A stretch of 29,287 bases of DNA from CAYWEM01 sp964457225. GTDB taxonomy: Bacteria > Acidobacteriota > Aminicenantia > UBA2199. Every line of letters begins with the position of its first letter. Within the stretch, counting starts at the first letter, position 1. Positions 21,521 to 28,863 of this stretch are shown in pieces. A program made the translations under genes and the position numbers. The stretch spans positions 1 through 29,287 of the forward strand of contig CAYWEM010000023.1 in NCBI GenBank assembly GCA_964457225.1, read 5' to 3'. The notes under the pieces were generated by a model. That model ran no database searches. It had not been told where the DNA came from and was given only the letters and a program-made list of their open reading frames with translations.

Positions 21521-22093
21521 ATGCAGGTTAACGTCGAGGCGCGTCACCTGGAAGACGTGCTGGTTCTGGTTCCTGAGATTTTCGGTGATGAAAGAGGTTT
21601 TTTCATGGAAGTTTTCCGGACTGACCAGTACCGGGAGTTGGGCATAAACCAGCAGTTCGTTCAGGAAAACCATTCAGGCTCAAAGGGTGGAGTTCTGCGC
21701 GGCCTGCACTTCCAGTGGGAGCCGCCCATGGGCAAACTGATGCGGGTGACCAGTGGCAGTGCTTTCCTGGTGGCCGTTGACATCCGCAAGGGATCGCCGA
21801 CCCTGGGCCGCTGGGTCGGGGTGGAAGCTTCCCGGGAAAACCGCCGCCAGGTCTGGGCTCCGGCCGGCTTCGCCCGCGGTTTCTGTGTGCTTTCTGAATA
21901 CGCTGAAATTCAATACCTCTGCAGCGGAATATACAACAGCCGGGGCGAGTCCGGTTTTCTTTGGAACGATCCCCAGGTGGCGGTGGATTGGCCGGTAAAA
22001 GACCCGATTGTTTCCGAAAAGGATCGAAAGGCCCAGACTTTCGCCGAGTGGCTGCAGAGACCGGAATCGGATAATTTCCGTTATCCCGGTTGA
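21521..22093 (+). CDS. rfbC: dTDP-4-dehydrorhamnose 3,5-epimerase
   Basis: The 190-residue cupin enzyme epimerises dTDP-4-keto-6-deoxyglucose at C3 and C5 on the way to dTDP-L-rhamnose. Landmarks are FGDERGFFMEVFR (21-33), QENHSGSKGGVLRGLHFQWE with the base His63, GKLMRVTSGSAFLVAVDIRK, the tyrosines Tyr132 and Tyr138 in QYLCSGIYNSRGESG, and LWNDPQVAVDWP with Asp150. The often conserved GFAHGF is GFARGF here (Arg119), a variant present in part of the family. The ATG has an AGAGGTG site and its own promoter. The next gene starts 25 bases after the stop. The epimerase would work with the reductase encoded at 23096-23968. Confidence 0.93.
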   Translation: MQVNVEARHLEDVLVLVPEIFGDERGFFMEVFRTDQYRELGINQQFVQENHSGSKGGVLRGLHFQWEPPMGKLMRVTSGSAFLVAVDIRKGSPTLGRWVGVEASRENRRQVWAPAGFARGFCVLSEYAEIQYLCSGIYNSRGESGFLWNDPQVAVDWPVKDPIVSEKDRKAQTFAEWLQRPESDNFRYPG

Positions 22094-22118
22094 ACAAAAT
22101 AAGCGGAGGAAAAACAAG

Positions 22119-23099
22119 ATGAAAATCCTGATTGCCGGAGGCGGCGGTTACATTGGATCGGTGCTGATTCCCAAACTGCTGGAAAGAGGCTACGAAGTAA
22201 GTGTCATTGATTTGTTCTGGTTCGGCAACCACCTGCCGTCCCAGGTGCAGATCATCAACAAGAACATCTTCGCCCTGCAGAAGGAAGACCTGGCCGGCTA
22301 CGAGCAGGTCATCTTCCTGGCCGGGCTGTCCAACGATCCCATGGCCGAGTTTTCGCCAAGCGATAATTTCATTTCCAATGCCTCGGCTCCTGCGTTCCTG
22401 GCGTATACAGCGAAAACGGCCGGAGCCAAACGTTTCATTTACGCCGGTTCCTGCTCAGTATACGGCTACACGGTCAACGAGCTTTACGATGAAACATGCC
22501 CGGCGGTATCCAGTTATCCTTACGGGATATCCAAACTGCAGGGTGAACAGGCCGCCATCCAGATGGTGGATAATAACTTTTCGGTCATCGCCCTGCGCCA
22601 GGGGACGGTAAGCGGCTACAGCCCCCGCATGCGTTTTGACCTGGTGGTCAACACCATGTTCAAAACCGCTGTCTGCGACAAGGTGATCAACATCAACAAC
22701 CCGGCAATCTGGCGGCCGATCCTGAGCATTCAGGATGCCTGCAATGCCTATATCCGGGCCATCGAGGCCAATGAAAAGATCTCCGGCATTTTCAACGTTG
22801 CTTCGGGTAATTACACGGTCGGGGAGATAGCCGACCTGGTCAAGGAAGGACTGCAATCCGGTTTTAACCTGGAAGTGAAACTGAACATCAAGCACATCCA
22901 GGATTACCGAAATTACAAGGTCAGCACAGAAAAGGCCCGCAACGTGTTGAGTTTCAAGGCCAAGCACGGGGTGGAGGACATAGTCTGCGAGCTGATTGAA
23001 AACCGTGATCGTTTCGGAGATTTCAGCAATGACGCCTACTACAACATCCGTGTTTTCCAGGCTTTGAAGGAAAAGCTTTCCCCGGGAGCAGCCCAGTGA
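22119..23099 (+). CDS. NAD-dependent epimerase/dehydratase, extended SDR family
   Basis: The open frame starts earlier, inside rfbC, but the ATG at 22119 follows a GCGGAGGA site and gives MKILIAGGGGYIGSVLIPKL, the expected Rossmann start (GGxGYIG near residues 7-13). The 326-residue protein has RFIYAGSCSVYGY with the catalytic Ser and the Tyr135-x3-Lys139 pair in YPYGISKLQGEQ, so it is an active extended SDR. It lacks the TDE(V)YG motif of RmlB, so it is not the 4,6-dehydratase. A sugar-nucleotide 4-epimerase or reductase is more likely, perhaps giving a rhamnose or talose-type variant. It lies between rfbC and rfbD and overlaps rfbD by four bases (GTGA). Confidence 0.85.
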   Translation: MKILIAGGGGYIGSVLIPKLLERGYEVSVIDLFWFGNHLPSQVQIINKNIFALQKEDLAGYEQVIFLAGLSNDPMAEFSPSDNFISNASAPAFLAYTAKTAGAKRFIYAGSCSVYGYTVNELYDETCPAVSSYPYGISKLQGEQAAIQMVDNNFSVIALRQGTVSGYSPRMRFDLVVNTMFKTAVCDKVININNPAIWRPILSIQDACNAYIRAIEANEKISGIFNVASGNYTVGEIADLVKEGLQSGFNLEVKLNIKHIQDYRNYKVSTEKARNVLSFKAKHGVEDIVCELIENRDRFGDFSNDAYYNIRVFQALKEKLSPGAAQ

Positions 23100-23968
23100 A
23101 AATCGCGGTTATCGGCGCCGGCGGTCAGCTGGGTTACGACCTGGTGCGTACTTTCAGGGAAAAGGGAATGCAGGTGGTCGAACTGAACCAGCCTGAAATC
23201 GACGTCACCGAAGCGGAATCCCTGGCGCAAAAACTGGCCGCTGAGGCCCCGGATGCGGTGGTCAACACCGCAGCCTTTCACAACGTTGAGCTGTGCGAAA
23301 CCGAACGCGAAAAATCATTCGCGGTCAATGCCCTGGGCGCGGCCAACCTGGCCGGGAGCGCCGCTGAACTCGGTTTCCGGCTGGTGCACATCAGCACCGA
23401 TTACGTCTTCGGCGGAGAGAAGAATACTCCCTACCTGGAAGATGACCCGCCTCTGCCGCTGAACGTCTACGCCAACAGTAAACTGGCCGGCGAGTACTTC
23501 GTGCGCGCGCTGGCTCCGAACCATTGGATACTGCGTGTTTCCGGCATATACGGAGTTTCACCCTGCCTGGCCAAGGGCTACAGCTTCGTCGACCTGATGG
23601 TCAAGCTGGCCGGCGAAAGGGAGAAGGTCAGGGTGGTCACCGACGAGCGCCTGACCCCGACGCCGACCCGCGAAATCGCCAGGCAGATCGCCTTCATGCT
23701 GGAAAAAGACGCCCCATCCGGTATTTATCATGTCACCGCTGAAGGTGATTGCTCCTGGTACGAGTTTGCCGCCGAGATATTCAGGACCATCAGGTCAACA
23801 GTCAAGCTGGAAGCGGCTGAGCCCGGAGAATTCGCGGTCAGGTTCCAGCGGCCCAAGTACTCGGTGCTGGAAAACGGCAAGCTGAAGAAACTTGGTCTGA
23901 ATCGCATGCCGCACTGGCGCGAAGGCCTGCACGAGTACCTGCAGGAAAAATACCCGGATTTGTTTTAA
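23096..23968 (+). CDS. rfbD: dTDP-4-dehydrorhamnose reductase
   Basis: The 290-residue SDR reduces dTDP-4-keto-L-rhamnose to dTDP-L-rhamnose. It begins KIAVIGAGGQLGYDLVRTF, with GxxGQLG at residues 7-13. RLVHISTDYVFGG (residues 95-107) holds the Thr-Asp-Tyr signature, and LNVYANSKLAGEYF has Tyr125-x3-Lys129. A C-terminal RPKYSVLENGKLKKLGLNRM with HWREGL is diagnostic of RmlD. The start is a GTG in a GTGA overlap with the preceding SDR gene. No rfbA or rfbB is in the window, so the earlier steps are encoded elsewhere. Confidence 0.94.
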   Translation: MKIAVIGAGGQLGYDLVRTFREKGMQVVELNQPEIDVTEAESLAQKLAAEAPDAVVNTAAFHNVELCETEREKSFAVNALGAANLAGSAAELGFRLVHISTDYVFGGEKNTPYLEDDPPLPLNVYANSKLAGEYFVRALAPNHWILRVSGIYGVSPCLAKGYSFVDLMVKLAGEREKVRVVTDERLTPTPTREIARQIAFMLEKDAPSGIYHVTAEGDCSWYEFAAEIFRTIRSTVKLEAAEPGEFAVRFQRPKYSVLENGKLKKLGLNRMPHWREGLHEYLQEKYPDLF

Positions 23969-23984
23969 AACGTTTTCAACTCAG

Positions 23985-24022
23985 GAAAGCGATCAGGTTT
24001 GCTTGCAGATCGAAACGCTTTC
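23985..24022. terminator. long imperfect hairpin after rfbD
   Basis: GAAAGCG (23985-23991) pairs with CGCTTTC (24016-24022), and ATC/GAT inside extends the stem around a loop of about 13 bases, with an unpaired CGAAA bulge region. It is 16 bases after the rfbD stop. No T-run follows, so it may be an RNA-stabilising structure as easily as a terminator. Confidence 0.3.
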
Positions 24023-24087
24023 TATGGCCGCAGAACGGTTTTGATGCTGGCAAAGCTGGAAGCATTTATTTATGTTTTATGATTCTT

Positions 24088-24108
24088 ATGGTTTTTGTCT
24101 CAAACCAT
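24088..24108. terminator. possible terminator between rfbD and the metallopeptidase gene
   Basis: ATGGTTT and AAACCAT form a 7-bp stem with a 7-base loop, followed by a short TTTT on the plus strand. It overlaps the stop codon of the convergent minus-strand gene, in the boundary between the polysaccharide genes and the restriction locus. Confidence 0.4.
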
Positions 24109-24843
24109 TTTAAGTTCTAGTTTACGCTTAACTTTTTGCCATCCCGGCATAATAGAATCAAGCAGTTTGTAAAAATCCGGGCTATGATCACTGTATTTCA
24201 GGTGACAAAGCTCATGCGTGACAACGTAGTCAATGCACTCTTTAGGCGCTCTGATCAGGTCTGTATTGAGGGTTACTGTGCCCTTGTCTGAAAGACTGCC
24301 CCATCTTTTTTGCATTCGTATAACGGAGATTTTAGGCTGGCCAATACCCAGACCATTGAATTTTTGCCGGCAGCGATCCATGCTTTCCACAAATTGAAGC
24401 TGTGCCTTTTTCGAATACCATTGATTTAAAAGTTTCCTGGCAGCAGTTGAAGTCGGTTCGCTCCGGAAAGTGATATGAAAAAAGCCACGAGACAATTTCA
24501 CTGAGTTTTCCTCTCCTTCGGTTAATTTCAAGCGGTATTGCCTGCCAAGATACAGGTGGGTTTCACCGTTCACGTAACAGCGATCAGGCGTCCTTGGAGT
24601 AAACTGCTTGAAATAGTTCAACTGCCTGAGAATCCAACGAGCCCGTTTTGTTATTTTCCTTTCTATCAATGCGATATCGGACAGTAAGGGCGCCTTGACG
24701 ATAACCGTGCTGTCAGGTAGTACGGATATTTCCATTGTTTTTCTGTCCACTCGCAGCAGGTTGTATTCGATTGATTTCGATCCATAAGAAAGCAGAGCTG
24801 GACCAGAAAAATCACGAGTATTTTTTTTTATCGAATCCATCAT
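24100..24843 (-). CDS. YgjP-like (DUF45) zinc metallopeptidase
   Basis: The 247-residue protein has the DUF45/YgjP layout: a beta-rich N-terminal half (IEYNLLRVDRKTMEISVLPD, RCYVNGETHLYLGRQYRLKL) and a helical C-terminal half with IRMQKRWGSLSDKGTVTLNT and the zinc motif VTHELCHLKYSDHSPDFY. His210, Glu211 and His214 form HExxH, and His220 is the third ligand. The RWGSCS-type motif before it is conserved as RWGSLS. This family resembles SprT/WSS1 proteases and is found in many type I restriction loci next to hsdR with unknown role. Its ATG overlaps the hsdR stop by four bases (ATGA), so it is co-translated with HsdR, an arrangement that hints at a functional link. Confidence 0.88.
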   Translation of the reverse strand: MMDSIKKNTRDFSGPALLSYGSKSIEYNLLRVDRKTMEISVLPDSTVIVKAPLLSDIALIERKITKRARWILRQLNYFKQFTPRTPDRCYVNGETHLYLGRQYRLKLTEGEENSVKLSRGFFHITFRSEPTSTAARKLLNQWYSKKAQLQFVESMDRCRQKFNGLGIGQPKISVIRMQKRWGSLSDKGTVTLNTDLIRAPKECIDYVVTHELCHLKYSDHSPDFYKLLDSIMPGWQKVKRKLELKMV

Positions 24844-27800
24844 TCAGCACTCATCATTCTGAATTTTGCCACCTGCAGGGCTTTTTCGATAATTTTATCC
24901 ATCTGATCAAGCGACAATTCTATCCCTCTTCCCGTCTTGAGTTCATCATAGAGATAATCATCTATCTCGTTAATCGCCTGTTTCTGAGCATCTCCGTCAT
25001 CCCAGAAGTGGACCTTCCTGTGCTTTTCCAAAATGCCATGAATGGCTAACGCCGCATCGGCTGCCGCCTCTTTGGCGAATGCTGAGTTGACTTTCAATTC
25101 ATCATTCTGCATTCTGCATTCATCATTCGCCAGAAATGGCGCAATTACCCCGAAATAAGCCATGGCATCTTCGTTGCCTGAAAGTTGATCAGGTATGTCA
25201 TCATGCACCTTGCGGACAACCTTGTTGCGGATATCCACGACTTTGTTCAGATATTCCAGGTCGGATATTCTCTTGGCTCTGAAATCTTCAATCGCCTGCT
25301 GGATCAACTTCGAGAACTTCTCATAAAACGCTGGATCTTCATCCATCTTTTCAGTGATAGCTTTTTTCGTGGCATGCGCAATAGTATCTGCCTTGGCGGC
25401 AGTAGTTTTCCTGGCTTGATAGACGCCTTGTTCCTCTTTGACCTGATTAAAAGTTTTGTCGTCAAAAATATTGACCGGCTCATTCAGTTGAAAAACTTCA
25501 CTGGCTTGAATGTGAGTGTCCAGCAGCTTTCTAATCTTTGGCTCGTAATCCCGGTAATCAATGGCCTCTGCATACCGGAGCTTGACAGATGCTTTGAGTG
25601 ACTGGAACTTCCGAAGATCTGTCTTGTATCGGGTCAAGGTTTTCTCATTGGTTTCAGTCAGGAATTTCTCGGAAGAGAGTGCGATGCCAAGGGTTTTTCC
25701 AAACTCCGAAAGGCGACTGTAAAATTCTTCCCGGAGCTCATCGTCGGCAAGCAGCACCTCATAGGCTTCTTCGTCGTAAGAATGCCTAACCGTTTTGAAC
25801 AGATCCCAAAGATCGGAATACCTCCCCGGTAGTTTTTCTATTTCACTGTTAATGGAGACAAGTGTGCCGACCAGATCAGATTCATCGAAACCTTCAAATG
25901 CGCTGTACATGGTAAGCGCTTTGTCCAGTTCACCGAGGACGTTTGCATAGTCGACGATAAAGCCGAACTCCTTACCCTCATGTATGCGATTTACCCGGGC
26001 TATTGCCTGAAGCAGTGTGTGTTCTCTCAGCACTCTGCACAAGTAGAGGACTGTATTTCGCGGGGCGTCAAAACCCGTGATGAGCTTGTCAACGACAATA
26101 AGGATTTCAGGGTCGCCGCCGTGTTTAAATTGGTTGATGAGTTGCTTGGTGTATTCTTCTTCACTGCCATAGCGCTTCATCATCTTTTGCCAGAATTTTA
26201 CGACTTCATCCTTTGTCTCGTCATCCGTCTCTTCAAAGCCTTCACGCATGTCCGGGGGCGAAATAACGACTTCTGAACTGACAAAACCGATTTCATTCAG
26301 GTGCGTGTTGTACTTGAGGGCGGATGCTTTATTGGGAGCCACCAGCTGTGCCTTGAATCCTGTTCCCTGCCAGTTGGAGCGGAAGTGCTCGCTGATATCA
26401 AAAGCTCTCATGTATATGACCTGGTCAGTCTTGTTAAGCATTTCCGCCCGCGCGTATTTCCGTTTCAGGTCAGCCTGTTGTTCCTTGGTCAAACCTTGAG
26501 TGTGCCGTTCAAACCACAGATCAACCGCTTCTTTGTTTTGCGTCATCTCTACATGCCGCCCCTCGTACAGAAGGGGAACAACGGTGCCGTCCTCAACAGC
26601 CTGCGTTATGGAATAATGGGGCTCCACCAGTTCGCCGAATTTAGCGAAATTGTTCTTTTCCTTCTTCAGTAGAGGAGTGCCGGTGAATCCTAAAAAACAG
26701 GCTTGGGGAAACATCTGCCTCATTCGGGCGGAAAAGGAACCGAACTGGGTGCGGTGGCTTTCATCCACCAGAATGAAAATGTCTGGCGATTCATCCTGAT
26801 ATTTCTTTACCGCGTATGCTTTGTCGAACTTGTGAATGAGAGTTGTAATAATTCCTGACTTCTTTTCAGCAACCAACTCCAGTAGGTTTCTACCTGATGT
26901 TGCCCGGTCTGCTTCAAGACCACAGGCAGCAAAGGTGTTCCCAAGTTGCTTGTCGAGGTCGTCACGGTCTGTCACCAGAACAATTCGTGGATTCAAAATT
27001 TCTGGATCTAAGGCCAGGTTACGGGCCAGCATCACCATGGTCAGGGATTTCCCTGATCCCTGGGTGTGCCAGATCACACCGCCTTTACGTGAACCATTGC
27101 CGTCAAAATGCTTCACCCGGTTCAGGGTGGACTTGATGACGAAGTACTGCTGATAGCGGGCGATTTTCTTTATGCCGCCATCAAATAGAGTAAATTTCCA
27201 AGCTAATTCCAGGAGCCTTTCCGGACGGCAAAGCGAAAACAACGCCTCATCCTGAATCGTTGTAATACGCTCAGGGTTCAATGCACAGTTTACAATTTTC
27301 ATTGATTTGCAAATCTGGTCCGCAATGCCATCCGGCAAGGGTTTGTTCACCAAATCATTGATCATCGATCCTTGAACATTGGAAAATGATTCTTTCCATA
27401 CCCCCCAGAATTTCGCGGCGGTACCCGTTGTGGCGTACATGGCGCTGTTCTTATTCAGAGCCAATACCATTTGGCTGTAGATGAAAAGTTTCGGGATATA
27501 GTCGTCGTTTTGATTTCTGATCGACTGCGAAACAGCCTGTTCTACTTCAACCTGCGGCGCTTTACACTCAATCACGCAAAACGGAATGCCATTGACGAAG
27601 AGAACGATATCCGGACGGGCGGTTTCGGTTGACCGCGAACGTTCAACACTGTATTCGACCGTGACGTGAAACTTGTTGCGGCCGGGGTTGCGCCAGTCGA
27701 TATAGTTCATGTTGAAGCTTTTCGAGTCGCCCTCAATGGTTTGCTCCATGGCCGACCCGAGCGTAATCAGATCGTAAATAGCCTCGTTGGTCTTCAGCAG

Positions 27801-28067
27801 GCCGTCGTATTTGATGTTTTTCAGCTTCTGAATGGCCGACTGCACGTTCTCTTCGCTGAAGAGGTACTCACTGCCTTTGTATCGAATGCGGTTTATTTCT
27901 TTAAGCTGGCTGCGCAGAATGCTTTCCAGCAGGACATTGGAAAAGCGGCCCCCTCGTTCTAGAAGAGCTTCCTCCAGGGTAAGAAACTCAAAGCCCAGGT
28001 TAATCAGAAGCTGCAAAGCCGGGATTTGAGAGAGGTGTTTTTCGTTTATCTGAAAGTTAGTCATCAT
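24840..28067 (-). CDS. hsdR: type I restriction endonuclease subunit R
   Basis: The 1075-residue protein is the translocase-nuclease of a type I restriction system. The nuclease site is Asp153 with Glu167-x-Lys169 in VLFVNGIPFCVIECKAP. The helicase has Walker A TQGSGKS (Lys340), LVTDRDDLDKQLGNTF, DESH (435-438), GFTGTPLL and the motif VI region AIARVNRIHEGKEFGFIVDY. The chosen start is the ATG at 28067 with AAAGGAG; an adjacent second ATG is possible. Near the C-terminus a short insertion, NDECRMQNDEL, is encoded by a repeat (25097-25128), and the last codons come from a similar repeat. No frameshift is seen, so it may be functional. hsdM and hsdS would lie beyond 29287 or elsewhere. Confidence 0.95.
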   Translation of the reverse strand: MMTNFQINEKHLSQIPALQLLINLGFEFLTLEEALLERGGRFSNVLLESILRSQLKEINRIRYKGSEYLFSEENVQSAIQKLKNIKYDGLLKTNEAIYDLITLGSAMEQTIEGDSKSFNMNYIDWRNPGRNKFHVTVEYSVERSRSTETARPDIVLFVNGIPFCVIECKAPQVEVEQAVSQSIRNQNDDYIPKLFIYSQMVLALNKNSAMYATTGTAAKFWGVWKESFSNVQGSMINDLVNKPLPDGIADQICKSMKIVNCALNPERITTIQDEALFSLCRPERLLELAWKFTLFDGGIKKIARYQQYFVIKSTLNRVKHFDGNGSRKGGVIWHTQGSGKSLTMVMLARNLALDPEILNPRIVLVTDRDDLDKQLGNTFAACGLEADRATSGRNLLELVAEKKSGIITTLIHKFDKAYAVKKYQDESPDIFILVDESHRTQFGSFSARMRQMFPQACFLGFTGTPLLKKEKNNFAKFGELVEPHYSITQAVEDGTVVPLLYEGRHVEMTQNKEAVDLWFERHTQGLTKEQQADLKRKYARAEMLNKTDQVIYMRAFDISEHFRSNWQGTGFKAQLVAPNKASALKYNTHLNEIGFVSSEVVISPPDMREGFEETDDETKDEVVKFWQKMMKRYGSEEEYTKQLINQFKHGGDPEILIVVDKLITGFDAPRNTVLYLCRVLREHTLLQAIARVNRIHEGKEFGFIVDYANVLGELDKALTMYSAFEGFDESDLVGTLVSINSEIEKLPGRYSDLWDLFKTVRHSYDEEAYEVLLADDELREEFYSRLSEFGKTLGIALSSEKFLTETNEKTLTRYKTDLRKFQSLKASVKLRYAEAIDYRDYEPKIRKLLDTHIQASEVFQLNEPVNIFDDKTFNQVKEEQGVYQARKTTAAKADTIAHATKKAITEKMDEDPAFYEKFSKLIQQAIEDFRAKRISDLEYLNKVVDIRNKVVRKVHDDIPDQLSGNEDAMAYFGVIAPFLANDECRMQNDELKVNSAFAKEAAADAALAIHGILEKHRKVHFWDDGDAQKQAINEIDDYLYDELKTGRGIELSLDQMDKIIEKALQVAKFRMMSAE
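24841..24862. repeat. ATTCATCATTC-type repeat at the hsdR 3' end
   Basis: This short tract repeats CATTC and CATCATTC units and encodes the last hsdR residues (FRMMSAE). It resembles the tracts at 25097-25128 and 28166-28195, so it is probably a copy of the same degenerate element. Confidence 0.45.
25097..25128. repeat. ATTCATCATTC/ATTCTGC repeat inserted in hsdR
   Basis: The tract consists of ATTCATCATTC, two CTGCATT units and another CATCATTC, forming a near-symmetric array. Read on the coding strand it gives NDECRMQNDE in frame. Such Met/Arg/Asn/Glu/Cys-rich peptides from AATGATGAATGCAGAATG tracts are known as a low-complexity element in several draft bacterial genomes. Confidence 0.6.
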
Positions 28068-28165
28068 GTAACTCCTTTTAAGTCTGCTGTTTCTAAGCAT
28101 GAAAAACCCGAAAGATGGGGGAGTATGATGTGTATAGTCCCGTGTGTTCCATGTATTCTGTGGTT

Positions 28166-28195
28166 GAATTCAGCATTCATCACTCATACCTCATG
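28166..28195. repeat. ATTCATCACTC-type repeat between hsdR and the four-helix gene
   Basis: The 98-base gap between hsdR and the four-helix gene contains GAATTCAGCATTCATCACTCAT, a third degenerate relative of the repeats in hsdR. No clear promoter for hsdR was found in this gap. Confidence 0.45.
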
Positions 28196-28198
28196 TCT

Positions 28199-28863
28199 TT
28201 ATCGGTGGCCTCTCTGTTTGGCGGTTCGCACTTTGTAAAGTCGCTCGGTGAAGCCGCCTTCATTCTCAAAATCCCGGGCTAATCTTTCCACCTGACGATT
28301 CAGCAGGTAGCAGGCGAGGTTCAACAAGGAAAGTACCCCATTTGCTGCCAGACATGAAGAACTCAAGGACTGACACGGACGTTCACCGACTTTTACGGAC
28401 GGTTTGCTGTTGTCCCTGATGGTAGTCCGGGTGTCACTATTTGTCTGTGTCAGTCTGTGCTGGTCGGTGTCTTTTTTACGCTCTTCCGCCACCCACTCGG
28501 CAAACTGGTCAACAGTTTGCGGTTTTCGCGCCTTGAAGCGTGCCAATACTGCGTGATTCGGCTCAAACATCGGCAGGCTTTTCTGCCTCAGGAAATCTTC
28601 ATAATCCAGCTTAAGCTCTTCCAGGCTTGCCCGGGCCACTTGAGTGAGCTTGAGTTCAGTCTTTTTGGAGGTGGCCGATACCTGCGAGCCTTCGCAATGT
28701 TCTGCACGCCCGAGCGCGCCGCCTGCACCATCTGATCTTTTGTTCGGCTGAACTTGTCAATGAATCTGTCGCAGAATCGGACAGTTATGTCATAGACAAG
28801 CTGAGCAATCTGAAAAGATTTCAGTTTGCGATAGCCACCGTGTTTGGGAATAAGGTCAGACAT
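28199..28863 (-). pseudogene. four-helix-bundle-suffix domain protein, frameshifted
   Basis: Two overlapping frames together encode one protein of the four-helix-bundle-suffix family. The 5' part (ATG at 28863) gives MSDLIPKHGGYRKLKSFQIA through DQMVQAARSGVQNIA. The other frame then continues with EGSQ-type residues (SQVSATSKKTELKLT), VARASLEELKLDYEDFLRQ and ends ANGVLSLLNLACYLLNRQVE and EGGFTERLYKVRTAKQRG. The break is in TTCGC at 28691-28695, where one G appears to be missing from the GCG-GAA-GGC expected after NI. The first frame runs on out of register to 28588. The gene could be a true pseudogene or an assembly error. A variable middle part holds an inverted repeat. Related genes often lie within restriction loci; their function is unknown. 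Confidence 0.75.
28368..28455. repeat. inverted repeat inside the four-helix-suffix gene
   Basis: GACTGACACGGAC (28368-28380) and GTCTGTGTCAGTC (28443-28455) are inverted copies with one mismatch in 13. Nearby CACCGAC and GTCGGTG also match inversely but in a different order, so this is a patchwork of related units rather than one simple hairpin. It encodes the low-complexity linker DTDQHRLTQTNSD to ERPCQSLSSS. Confidence 0.5.
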
